A stretch of 64,000 nt of DNA from Platerodrilus igneus (taxonomy: Eukaryota > Arthropoda > Insecta > Coleoptera > Lycidae), in assembly GCA_036346225.1 (NCBI GenBank), contig JARFIW010001111.1, positions 1,550,001 through 1,614,000 of the forward strand, written 5' to 3'. The first letter of the stretch is position 1, and each line of letters begins with the position of its first letter. Shown one piece after another: positions 23,267 to 32,485 of this stretch. The position numbers and the translations under genes are program-made. The notes under the pieces were generated by a model, which saw only the letters and a program-made list of their open reading frames with translations, was not told where the DNA came from and did not search any database.

Positions 23267-24075
23267 CTCCTTCCCCTCTTTAAAACCGTTACGTCCCGTA
23301 GCTGTAAAAACATTTTGACGCCAATATAATGACTGATGACGGTATCGGCAGCTATCTCCTCTAGTGCATCCACCATGTCGTTGGAAATAATAGTCAACAC
23401 GCTTTGCTTGGTCTTGGTAGACAACCGGGTGATAACAACAAACTAGGACCTGGACGTTGGTTCCCTGGAAAACTACTTCTATCATATTTCGGACTATCCT
23501 CCAATCTAAGCTATCCAATCCGCAGCCTAGCTTGGGCACCGCTAGTCTCGTTACTCCATTTTCCATCATCTGAGCCTTAAGATTAAGCAAAGCCTCCCAT
23601 AGACGTCTATAACTAGGTCTCTGCCATGAAGAATTTTTGGTGACCAGATAGTAAACATAACCATTTCCATCCTGAAGAACCAAGGGTTTTCCTACAATTG
23701 GTTGCTGTTGTACTAATTAATCCACATATTCAAAGTTTTTCTTGAAAACAACAGCTATTCCTCTTGACATTTGCAGATCTTGAGCTACGCAATGTGCAAG
23801 GGAATACCCTTTTGATGCTCTAAACAAATCTTCCTGTTTTTCAACAACAACGCCAAACCTCGCCTTAGCGGAACCACTATACGTCGCCATGAAACTCTCA
23901 AAATCTATATTTGGCTCGCGATTAATAACTCTTCGAACACCATTTACATTATTCGAGTCTTCCTGGTTGTTGCCAGCATAAGATGTTAAACGGTCAAAGT
24001 GTATCACTTTCAGTTTACAACGGGAAGATCTTCTGATTCGGTACACTACATTATTAACTCCTTTTAACACATTGT
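23222..24075 (-). pseudogene. Integrase tail, TARG1/OARD1-like macro domain and CCCH finger (macro-gypsy B)
   Basis: This is the C-terminal part of the gypsy polyprotein. After the gypsy integrase end (VVYRIRRSSRCKLKVIHFDR) comes, in the same frame, an acidic/Asn-rich linker of ~45 residues. A macro domain then follows: SLAHCVAQDLQMSRGIAVVF, one stop near 23717 where copy A has a Lys codon, YVYYLVTK, RLAVPKLGCGLDSLDW and the strand around 23450. These match the short single-domain ADP-ribosyl hydrolases of the TARG1 type, including the Asp of GCGLD. A CCCH-like finger follows (GGCTRGDSCRYRH); its first Cys is Tyr here but Cys in copy A. The frame ends 45 bp inside the LTR. Function in the element is unknown; de-ADP-ribosylation or RNA binding is inference. 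Confidence 0.8.
23267..23284 (-). promoter_or_regulatory. Polypurine tract of macro-gypsy B
   Basis: The minus strand AAAGAGGGGAAGGAG sits directly before the LTR. It would prime plus-strand DNA synthesis. It lies inside the reading frame of the CCCH protein. Confidence 0.75.
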
Positions 24076-24645
24076 ACAGGCCTTCCCATTATCTTTGTAA
24101 TTTTGGCGACAATCCACGCTTTCTTTGTGGATTGTACAACCACACTAAATTTCCACGTTGGTAACCTGTGTGCTCTCGTGTCATATTATGATTTCATTCG
24201 ATTGCATGCCGCCTGAATATTCTTTCGGACGTTTTCGTGAATGCTATTTGATCGTTTGCGAAGCTTACTAACGTAATCTTCACTTGCGATCTCTTCCCCA
24301 GGTTTAAATCCTAACTAAAGATCACATGGTAGCCGCAGTTTACGTCCTAACATAACGCAAGCGGGAGAATATCCTGTGCTGACAGAAAATCGGTACTCCA
24401 GTAGGAACAAATGTAAATATTGGTCCCAGTCTCGCTGATGTTCGGAGATAACCTTGTCTAAATACTTTCCTAACGTCCTGGTCATTCTTTCAACCATTCC
24501 ATGCAAGATGCTTGCAGACGTTCTGAAACAACCCTCATTCGAAATTCCGATCTTGAACGGAGTGTAATTCCAACGGAACTCCAAAGCGACAAAACAACTC
24601 GCTCACTATTACATCTGCAACCGTCTTGACTTATTGGTTAGGTAT
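24075..24645 (-). pseudogene. Macro-gypsy B integrase, C-terminal part
   Basis: Minus-strand blocks near-identical to copy A: CFRTSASILHGMVERMTRTLGKYL (catalytic Glu in MVERM), then YLHLFLLEYRFSV, STGYSPACVMLGRKLRLPCDL and a frameshifted GDLVW-like region near 24130-24170. A short deletion lies before MVERM. It is cut at 24649 by the Polinton. Confidence 0.8.
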
Positions 24646-24649
24646 AAGC
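24643..24649. repeat. Polinton target duplication, left copy
   Basis: TATAAGC on the left and TATAGC on the right (54836-54841). Copy A of the target has a single TATAGC at the same codon. The duplication is therefore 6 bp with one inserted A on the left, as expected for Polintons. Confidence 0.85.
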
Positions 24650-25034
24650 AGTAGAAGGAATATAGGCATTCTGCCGCCACATTTGCTCCAGCATCCACAT
24701 TTGCTACCACATCTGGACCAAATTTACATGTAAATTCTCATAAGGAGCAAATGTGGAGATGAATCTCCTAGGAGCAAATGTGGAGATGAATCTCCTAGGA
24801 GGAAATGCGAAGATCTAAATTCCCATAAGGAGGAAATGTGGAGATGAATCTCCTAGGAGGAAATGCGGAGATGCATGTCCGTTTTCTTCAACTAGCCATT
24901 GCATCTTTCGAGATAGATATATCTTGATTGGTATCAATTAATATTAGAATTTTCTCAGCTACCCGAATCTCTAAGAATTTCTTAGATAGCATGACCCCCC
25001 AGAGAGCTACCTCAATTTTAAGATTTTTTACCGG
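24650..25034 (+). repeat. Polinton left terminal inverted repeat
   Basis: It is inverted relative to 54451-54835 and matches along its whole length with a few per cent mismatches. It begins with AG as Polintons do. The subterminal part (24740-24880) holds repeats of the partly palindromic word GGAGATGAATCTCC, separated by taggag(c/g)aaatg. The inner part is the first 340-bp unit of the adjacent array. Confidence 0.9.
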
Positions 25035-26590
25035 TAGCGATCTTATGGTCGTCCTTAAAAATTTTTTAACCATGTGACACATCAAATTAGTCTAGAATTT
25101 TATGCAGAATCCGAATCTGCAAACAGATTTGCAGTAGGACCACTCCCTGCAAATTATACCCTTTTAAAGTTCTAAACCTCTAAATTTTGCTTTTTGCTCT
25201 ATAACCTAACAAATAGTTTTCTCCGACTAGCCATCGCATCTTTCAAGATAAACATATCTTGTTTGGTATTAATTAATATTAGATTTTTCTCAGCTACCCG
25301 ATTGTCTAAGAATTTCTTAGATAGCATCACCCCCCAAAGAGCTACCCCAATTTTAAGATTTTTTACCGGTAGCGATTTTATGGTCGTTCTTATAAATTTT
25401 TTAACCATGTGACACATCAAATTAGTCTACAAATTTATGCAGAATCCGAATCTGCAAACAGATTTGCAATAAGATCACCCCCTGCAAAGTTATACCCCTT
25501 TAAAGTCCTAAACCTCTAAATTTTGCTCTTTGCTCTATAAGCAAATCTAACATACAGTTTTCTTTGACTAGCCATTGCATCTTTCGAGATAAACCTATCT
25601 TGTTTGGTATCAGTTAATATTAGAATTTTCTCAGTTACCCGAATCTCTAGAAATTTCTTAGATAGCATCACCCCCCCAGAGAGCTACCCCAATTTTAAGA
25701 TATTTTACCGGTAGCAATTTTATGGTCGTCCTTATAAATTTTTTAACCATGTGACACATCAAATTAGTCTAGAATTTTATTCAGAATCCAAATCTGCAAA
25801 CAGATTTGCAATAGAACTACCCACTGCAAAGTTATACTCCTTTAAAGTTCTAAACCTCTAAATTTTTCTCTTTGCTCTATAAGCAAATCTAACATATAGT
25901 TTTTTTCAACTAGCCATTGCATCTTTCGAGATAAACCTATCTTGTTTGGTATCAATTAATATTAGACTTTTTTCAGCTACCCGAATCTTTAAGAATTTCT
26001 TAGGAAGCATCATCCCCCAGGGAGCTACCCTAATTTTAAAATTTTTTGCTGGTAGCGATTTCTAACCGTTCTTATAAATTTTTTTAAGCATGCAATACAT
26101 CAAATTATTCTAGAATTTTACGCTAAATTCGAATCTGCAACCAAATTTAAAATCCGATCACCCCTTAGAAAGGTACAATTTTAAAGTCCTAAACCTCTGA
26201 ATTTTTACCCTTTGCTCTATAAGCAAACCTAACAAATAGTTTTCTTTGACTAGCCATTCCATCTTTCGAGATAAACCTATCTTGTTTTGTATCAATTAAT
26301 ATTAGATTTTTCGCAGCTACCCGAATCTCTAGGAATTTTTCAGATTGCATCATCCCCCAGAGAGCTACCCTTATTTTAAGATTTTTTGCAGGCAGCAATT
26401 TCTGGCCGTCCTTATACCTTTTTTAGTCATGCAATGCATCAAACTAACCTAGAATTTTATGCAAAATTTGAATCAGCAAACAGATTTAAAATCGGCCTAC
26501 CCCTTACAAAGTTACACTTTCAAAACTCTCAAACCTCAAAATTTTTGCATGCTTTAAACAACCCTTTCCTGAGAAATCTAAAACTGCGGG
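24891..26590. repeat. 340-bp tandem array at the Polinton left arm, five units
   Basis: The word ACTAGCCATT(G/C)CATCTTTC starts units at about 24891, 25226, 25567, 25909 and 26249 (steps 335-342). Each unit carries an (accidental) short open frame on the minus strand that is not conserved as protein. A unit of the same family is inverted at 48770-49140 and two units are at 59097-59700. Confidence 0.88.
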
Positions 26591-26825
26591 GATTTTAGAA
26601 ATGAGTTCTATATAAGCCATAAGTGTTTAATATTTAAAACCAATTTCAAACAGTAATGTACTGTTTAAGAATATTCAAAACCGCGGCTTTTAAAATTTTA
26701 AACAGTTATCAATTTTTGGTTTAACATTTTTCTAATTACTAAGTACGTCACAAGATAGGCTTTTAGCTAAGATAAATAAAAAAAAAACAATTCCCCACAA
26801 ATATTTTATTGAAAATTAAATACAT

Positions 26826-27305
26826 TTATACATTAACAAAAGGCAGTAACAGTAAAACATTCTCTTTGGAACAGCTTAAGTTATTCAAACAATGGTTTAA
26901 ACAGTGATTGTATCTATTATCAAATTTTCTTAATTCTTTGAGTCTTGGAAGTGAGAATACACTTTCCATGTTTAAAATGTTGTTTGATAAATATTTCGAT
27001 AGTAACTGCTTCTTCTGTTCTCCTTTAACATAGACAGTAGCTCCAAGAGGTATGACTTCTTTCAGTAAATCACCCATATTTGTATATCCACTCGTAGACT
27101 GTTCATCCCAGCAGAGTCCATGGATTCTTTCCTTTAACCACCGAACTTGCTTTTTGAAATCATCACTTAGGGTGTTATACCCCACCACTATGTGGTGTAT
27201 CTCATGCCATATTACATTATTCACTACATCCAAAATAGCGATCTCCTTGCAATAGAAATCACTAGTTTTGTATTGATATCCTTGTATATCGATTATGAAA
27301 CACAT
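26826..27305 (-). CDS. Uncharacterised Polinton protein (~160 aa)
   Basis: Intact frame of 159 codons, ATG at 27305. I do not assign a function. It starts MCFIIDIQGYQY and has a hydrophobic first strand with an Asp, a central WLKERIHGLCW, then a Val-rich strand VYVKGEQKK and a His/Cys-rich tail (CLNHCLN..SCSKENV). I recall similar short proteins recurring in insect genomes near mobile elements, and the pattern of acidic residue, KG-turn and C..H tail could be an RNase H-like fold, but this is a guess. It is the gene nearest the left arm, downstream of the integrase in the same direction. It is one of the few unbroken genes in this Polinton. Confidence 0.6.
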   Translation of the reverse strand: MCFIIDIQGYQYKTSDFYCKEIAILDVVNNVIWHEIHHIVVGYNTLSDDFKKQVRWLKERIHGLCWDEQSTSGYTNMGDLLKEVIPLGATVYVKGEQKKQLLSKYLSNNILNMESVFSLPRLKELRKFDNRYNHCLNHCLNNLSCSKENVLLLLPFVNV

Positions 27306-27414
27306 GCTTCCTGCTTCAAATCATAAATGAAAATGGGCTTCTAAGCAAATCTCTCCTATCTATCCAGCTAGGGGTCTTTATCCTCGCCAACTCCTTTTAT
27401 GATTTTTTCAACTA

Positions 27415-28354
27415 GGTAATTATCTAGAACTTTGGTTGATACTAAAGCAGATCTGTTTTCTTAATCCAACTTTACCATCCCCCAACCACGACACTAATAG
27501 TTCGTGTCCGTGCTTTCGTTTCCGTAAAACTTTTTCCACTAGGTACGTGTCGGGTGCTGCTGTGAGCTGAATCTCATCGCCGTAAAAATCACCTAGAATT
27601 GGCCGACCTTCCAAATCTTGTAGCAGATAGGTTATCGGTCTCGTTTGTTGTACTTTAACAATTTTGAATTTTGGATGAAATCCTCGGTCGAATACTGCTT
27701 TATATTTTGATATACGCACAATGTCTCCAACCTTATATAACTTCTTGCGACTTTTAAAAGCTCTGTCAGCGGTGTAAAGTTCTATTCTTTCCGGATGTTC
27801 TTCCGCCTCCATAGGTGTCATGTTAATAGCCGGATGCGGTGTATTATTGTATTCTTCCATAACCTTAGGCAAAATATCCAACCATCTATGACTGCCTTGC
27901 AAATAAAATCTTCTGTACAAGTTGTTTTTGATTGTTCTGATCAGCCGCTCAACCATACTAGCTTTGATTGCGGAATACGTAGAGTAATGGTTTATCTTAT
28001 TTTTTGCATAAGATTTTTAAACCAGCGGTTGTAGTACTCTTTCCCAAAATCCGTTTGTAGATTGATTTTTACGTTATTTTCTCCTTGCAACATTTTGTCC
28101 AATATTTTTTTCACAGCATTTGTAACTTCTGAATCAGTTTTATTTTTTAAAGGTTCTGCTAAAGCATATTTTGTGAAACAGTCCACCACTATTAGAATAT
28201 ATCTGTACCCATTGTTCACACGCGAGTAAGGCTGCATTTCGCACAAGTCCGATTGGATAAAATCACGTTTCACAAGTTTCAGATTTGTATGACGACGCTG
28301 AAAATTTTTTCTTGCAGGTTTAAATAATTCCTTAACGATGATTTCTGTACTCAT
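27415..28354 (-). pseudogene. Polinton integrase (retroviral type) with chromodomain
   Basis: DDE integrase that would insert the element into new sites. Start near the ATG at 28354. Catalytic residues: D in QSDLCEM (~28245), D in LQTDFGKEYYN (~28045) and E in MVERLIR (~27950). An SH3-like C-terminal part (KVGDIVRISKYK) is followed by a chromodomain-like segment (TYLVEKVLRKRKHGHELLVSW) whose last part is in another frame. There is a frameshift near 27960-27990 in the core and another near 27470. No zinc-binding N-terminal domain is seen, which agrees with other Polinton integrases. Confidence 0.88.
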
Positions 28355-29022
28355 TTTTGCTAAACACTGCTGCTAAACTAATAGGGTAATCTTTATCTAG
28401 TTGCACTTTTGACATAAACTGAAGCTTTGGTTTGTAGTATTTGTTTTTTATAACTGCTGGTGACGCCTCGTAAATCCATGATATTGCGAGACCGAGCTCC
28501 TTGTCGTTTGTCTCAGAAGCGGCAGTCAAATTCATAAAAAAAAACCGTATAAACGTTTTAAAGTCAGATACAAGCTTATCCAATTTTTCATTTACATATT
28601 GTTTATTAACTGCATCAGATGGTTCAACCGGATGAGCAAGCATTGTAATACGCTGGTTTCTTGCATTGAAGGCTTTATCTTTACCCTGTATATTATCAGA
28701 ACTTTTTAGACAGTATGAAAAGGCTTGATTCACGAGCTTGATTACAGATTTCTTATTAACACAATCACTATCAATTTTAGGATCCATTACATCAACTAAC
28801 CTTCTTTTACGAAAACTAATTGTTTCTTCTCAAGACTTGAATACAAGTGCTTCTCTGATTAACACAACCATAATCTTTTTTCGGGTCTGATGAATCCACT
28901 AACCTTCTTTGCTGCATATCGTATCCATCGCCATCCGATGTTAGCATAAATCCTCGACCTGGGGGACCACGCCGAATATCGGCATCTTTACGCTCTGAAC
29001 GTCCGAAGCGGTCGATGGGCAT
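28332..29022 (-). pseudogene. Fibre-like Polinton protein with DAVNKxYV repeats
   Basis: Two open segments belong to one gene. The N-terminal one (28816-29022) reads MPIDRFGRSE, GFMLTSDGDGYDMQQRRLV and DPKKDYGCVN. The second (28332-28787) reads DPKIDSDCVNKKSV, FNARNQRITMLAHPVEPSDA and VNKQYVNEKL. The repeated pattern 'N/QxRI..L..P....DAVNKxYV' is that of trimeric phage tail-fibre heads and of fibre-like proteins. A role as a surface fibre or spike is inference. The segments are joined through a stop near 28816. The gene lies upstream of the integrase with a slight overlap (28332-28354). Confidence 0.65.
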
Positions 29023-29214
29023 TTTAAAACTGTTTAATTATTTACTGAGCTCACTGTATTATACCTTCTTCTCTCAACTCTTCTATTATGGACACCATCT
29101 CGTTAATGTTTTCCTCGCTTGTATTTCCAGCTCGGTTGGATGCGTTCAACAATCTGAGCCGATCCACAAGTTCATGCACATTATTCCAGTAGACATATTG
29201 CACCGGCTTTGAAT

Positions 29215-29720
29215 TTAAACTTTTGTAAAACCGATTAAAAAGCTTAAACCCGCTCCCTTAGTCTGTTTTCCTCTCTTTGGCTGTTTTCTTTCGGGATTCC
29301 TCCGAAATTCGTTGAGATATTTTTGCACATATTTGTTAAACTTTTTGTTATTTGTTGGGAATCCGCTTAAATCGTGCATTGCAAATGGGTTAAACTTTCT
29401 TCTCAAAATCGATGCTGATTTGATCATTTCCAAGTAATTCGGCAAATCTTAATGCAAATTGAAATCGTCATCTTCGGGGCTGATTGTCTTTATAAACCAG
29501 CAGATTGTATAAACCCCTCGTGCCCGGGTATATCACATTATTTAATGTTATATCACTAGTTTTCGGGTTAATTACCAATACACTTTTCCACAAACTCCAT
29601 GAGTCGGTTTCCGCATTATACTTTACTCCATAAATTGATTTGTCAATATTTTCGTCTTTGTTTCTAGCTAACACATCTGCATAGTAAAGATGGAACGGTT
29701 CTTCTGGAACGAGTTGTTTA
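29215..29720 (-). pseudogene. DUF8207-like Polinton protein, broken
   Basis: The first segment (29468-29674) reads KSIYGVKYNAETDSWSLW then VIYPGTRGLYNLL. This 'YG-…-W..G-…-Y.GT.GL.eL' pattern is one I associate, from memory and without checking, with DUF8207-like proteins near insect mobile elements. The second segment (29215-29445) is basic (NPERKQPKRGKQTKG) and ends in a short hydrophobic tail. The two are in different frames. The gene's upstream part is cut by gypsy-3 at 29809 and may continue at 38837. Confidence 0.5.
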
Positions 29721-29808
29721 ATTTTCTTTATAGGGCTTCCATGTCTTCGAATTTAACCCTTGTTGTAGGTGTGGGAATTTTTCGGTGATTGTTTGCAACT
29801 GGGACGCG

Positions 29809-30310
29809 AGTTATGTATCCCCCAATTACATATATATATTGATATATTGAATCTAATAGGAATTATTAGAAATTATTAAGTAAAAGTATAAGTTCAATGC
29901 AACATTGTAACACAAGGATAACCCAGAGAGGTTATCGACAGTTCATGTGAACGGACATGCAACTTTGCATCCGTGAGGGCAGTGATACTGCAGGTGGCAG
30001 GTCACAGGCGGTCAACAGACCGCAATTACTTAGAATTAAGTTGTTACATTGTAATAAAGTGTACAATTAAAGAGAAACGCAGACATGAGATCTGCAAGTT
30101 CCCACAGCCGTGTGGAGGGCAGGTTATTATAAAAAGCCCGGGAGCTCAATGCCCGGCAGTCAGTCTTCAAACTCCATACTTCGTTGTTTGAGCTACTCAC
30201 CTGTACAATTAATTAATTTTTTATAAAGTTATTATGTACAAATTTCAAATATATTTTTGTTAGTGTCAAAGTTTTTTAAAAAACCAGCTCCAAAGGCCCG
30301 AACTTTAACT
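29809..30310 (+). repeat. gypsy-3 5' LTR
   Basis: Starts AGTTATGTATCCCCC and ends CTTTAACT. Nearly identical to 38327-38832 (two small indels, (TA)n and 'gttagtgtc' against 'gttaaagtgtc'). It contains TATAAAAAGCC (30129-30139) as core promoter and a CTCC/AGTC-rich start region. Confidence 0.93.
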
Positions 30311-30320
30311 GGCGCAGTCG
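30311..30320 (+). promoter_or_regulatory. gypsy-3 primer-binding site
   Basis: GGCGCAGTCG directly follows the LTR. In 17.6/297-type elements this sequence pairs with a tRNA-Ser 3' end. Confidence 0.75.
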
Positions 30321-31959
30321 TAACGGATGTCAAAAGGGCACTGAAAATCCAAAAATCGGAAGATTGGTGACCAAGAATTTTAATTCGAAATTTTGGCAGA
30401 ACCCAAACCAAGTTGGAGGAAGAACAAGCATAGTCTAAATCCAGCAACAAACCAAGTTGGACAAAGAACAAGAATTGTCTAAGGCCAACAAACAAACCAA
30501 GGTGGACAAGATACAGAATCGATCGAACCCACCAAAGAAACAGATGAAATTAATGTAAGTTCATTTCCATAACTTTTTCTTTTAACCAAAAAATATAATT
30601 GATATATGCTAGTATTATAATCATTGAGTACCATTTATTATTACTGTTTATAAATTTATTTTTATGAATATTGTTTTGAAAATAATTACAAAGTGAGTTA
30701 TTTCAAAAAAACAAGACTGTATAACATTTTATGAAACTTGAATGTAAAGAGATATTTTTCTTTAAAAAGCAAATGAGACTTGATTATTTACAAAGAGATT
30801 TTCTTAAAAAGTAAATGAGAATTAGTATTAAGAGATTCTTACCATAATTAATAGAACGAACTCAAAATAATCCAAAAATAAACGGACGCACATTCACTAA
30901 CACCAAATAATTACCGCGATTCAACGCACGTTTATAAACCGGCAAACTAGAAACACAGAACGCAATTTAATTTCAAAGCTAAAGCTAATCTTTAAGCAAT
31001 CACAAAACAATTATTTGAAACCATTGACCTGATAAATCATAGCAAACACTCTGCTACGGTAACCTAAAACCACTGTAATCTAAGACGTCATCCGAAGAAA
31101 GCAAGACGCATCCTTTATTATACAATTAACATCTCAGGGAAATCGCTTTCAGTACTAAAATATAGCTTCAACAACGCAATATCATTATTACCTTAAAGAA
31201 ATAGCTTTCAGAATCCTATGCACAACGCAATTTGCATCATACACGGGATAATAAAAGCGACGCAGTTTCTACATTAATACCTACAATCCATAAAAGCGTG
31301 TACAATTGCAATAAAATCTAAACGTTTTTCAACTAAGTAACCAGCATTATAAAGTGCATTATTTCAATACGAAAATAGAATAACGCAGAACGCTCATAAT
31401 TACGCCTGAAACTAGCATTACGGGAGATTCAATTACAAGTCGTGAACACCGAGGTATTTAAAAATAAAACTAGACGTAACACTTTATGCAAAAGCATTAG
31501 CAAGTAACTTAGTAATTCCTATAAACTGAAAATAACACCTGTAAGTGCAATTAACTCAACGTACGTGACAAAGTAACAAAGATTACATTCTTTAGTATTC
31601 GAGTTCAACAATAAAGTGCAGACGTAATTAACCTCAGGTCATAACTACGCAACTCAGTAAAACCCACGGAAGAGTATTAATCACGAGATAACAGAATTGA
31701 ACTAAAACAACGCTAAGCGAGAATAAACCCATCCATTTCAGATTCCTTAAGAAAGATAAATCAAAAGCTGCATAAAAACAAGCAAATCCAAGACTACGGT
31801 AATTAAATTCAACATTATTGAATACAGATCTCACAAGTACATCACCGCACTGTGTAATTAAATAGAAATAACAGAGACTACGATTCTAAAAATAACTTGA
31901 AGCAATCCAAACGTAAAATTAACAGATCCAAACCAAAAATTAATACTACAAGTACGAAA

Positions 31960-32420
31960 TTAACCTCAAATTTTACCAAATCTTTATTTACTCAATCTAA
32001 ACTGAAAATTAACAAATTCCAAACTAAAAATAACGCCGAAAATAGCAAAATAAATCTCAATCCTTACAAAAATTTGAATTCACCTAACCTAAAAGGTAAA
32101 TTAATAAAACTAAAGCAAAATTAACGTTTCAAATAGGAAAATCATCCCCAATTTTTACAGAATTCCAAATTACCCAATCTAAATGAAAAATTAACAAACC
32201 AAAACCAAAATTAACATTTCAAATAGCTAAATCAACATCAATTTTTACAAAACTCAAAGTTATTCAATCTAAAAAGGAAATTTAAAAAACCAAAGCAAAA
32301 ATAACGTCACAAATAGCAAACCAACCCCAATTTTTACAAAATTTGAAATTTTACAACCCAAACGGAAAATTGATAAATCCGAAGCAAAAGTAACATTACA
32401 AATAGCGAAATAAAGCTTAA
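31960..32420 (+). repeat. ~90-bp imperfect tandem repeats in gypsy-3 leader
   Basis: The word CAATTTTTACA(A/G)A or a close variant recurs near 31970, 32060, 32150, 32240 and 32330. It is followed each time by a CTAAA..GAAAATTAA..AAAC(C/T)AAA(G/A)C segment and a TTTCAAATAGC(A/T)AA segment. The array ends just before gag. Confidence 0.75.
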
Positions 32421-32485
32421 TTCAAAAAAAAAAATAATAATTTCTTTTTGAAATTTCCAAAAATCGAAAACAACCCTTAACCAAC

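Larger units (their letters stand above)
30311..32485 (+). other. gypsy-3 long A-rich leader, with splice donor and 90-bp repeats
   Basis: About 2.2 kb without a long ORF. A consensus 5' splice site (aat|GTAAGT) lies at 30553-30558, a sensible donor for a spliced env RNA as in errantiviruses. 31960-32420 contains five imperfect ~90-bp repeats (see separate entry). The rest is A-rich with nothing recognised. Confidence 0.6.

Noticed and set aside
24740..24880. CRISPR-like alternation of short repeats and spacers in the Polinton end
   Set aside because: Spacers are also repeated, the repeats are palindromic and of variable length, and the context is a eukaryotic transposon arm.
24891..26590. 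Series of 65-73 codon minus-strand ORFs in the 340-bp repeats
   Set aside because: They follow from the tandem repeat, differ by shifts and stops, and have no start or domain conservation.
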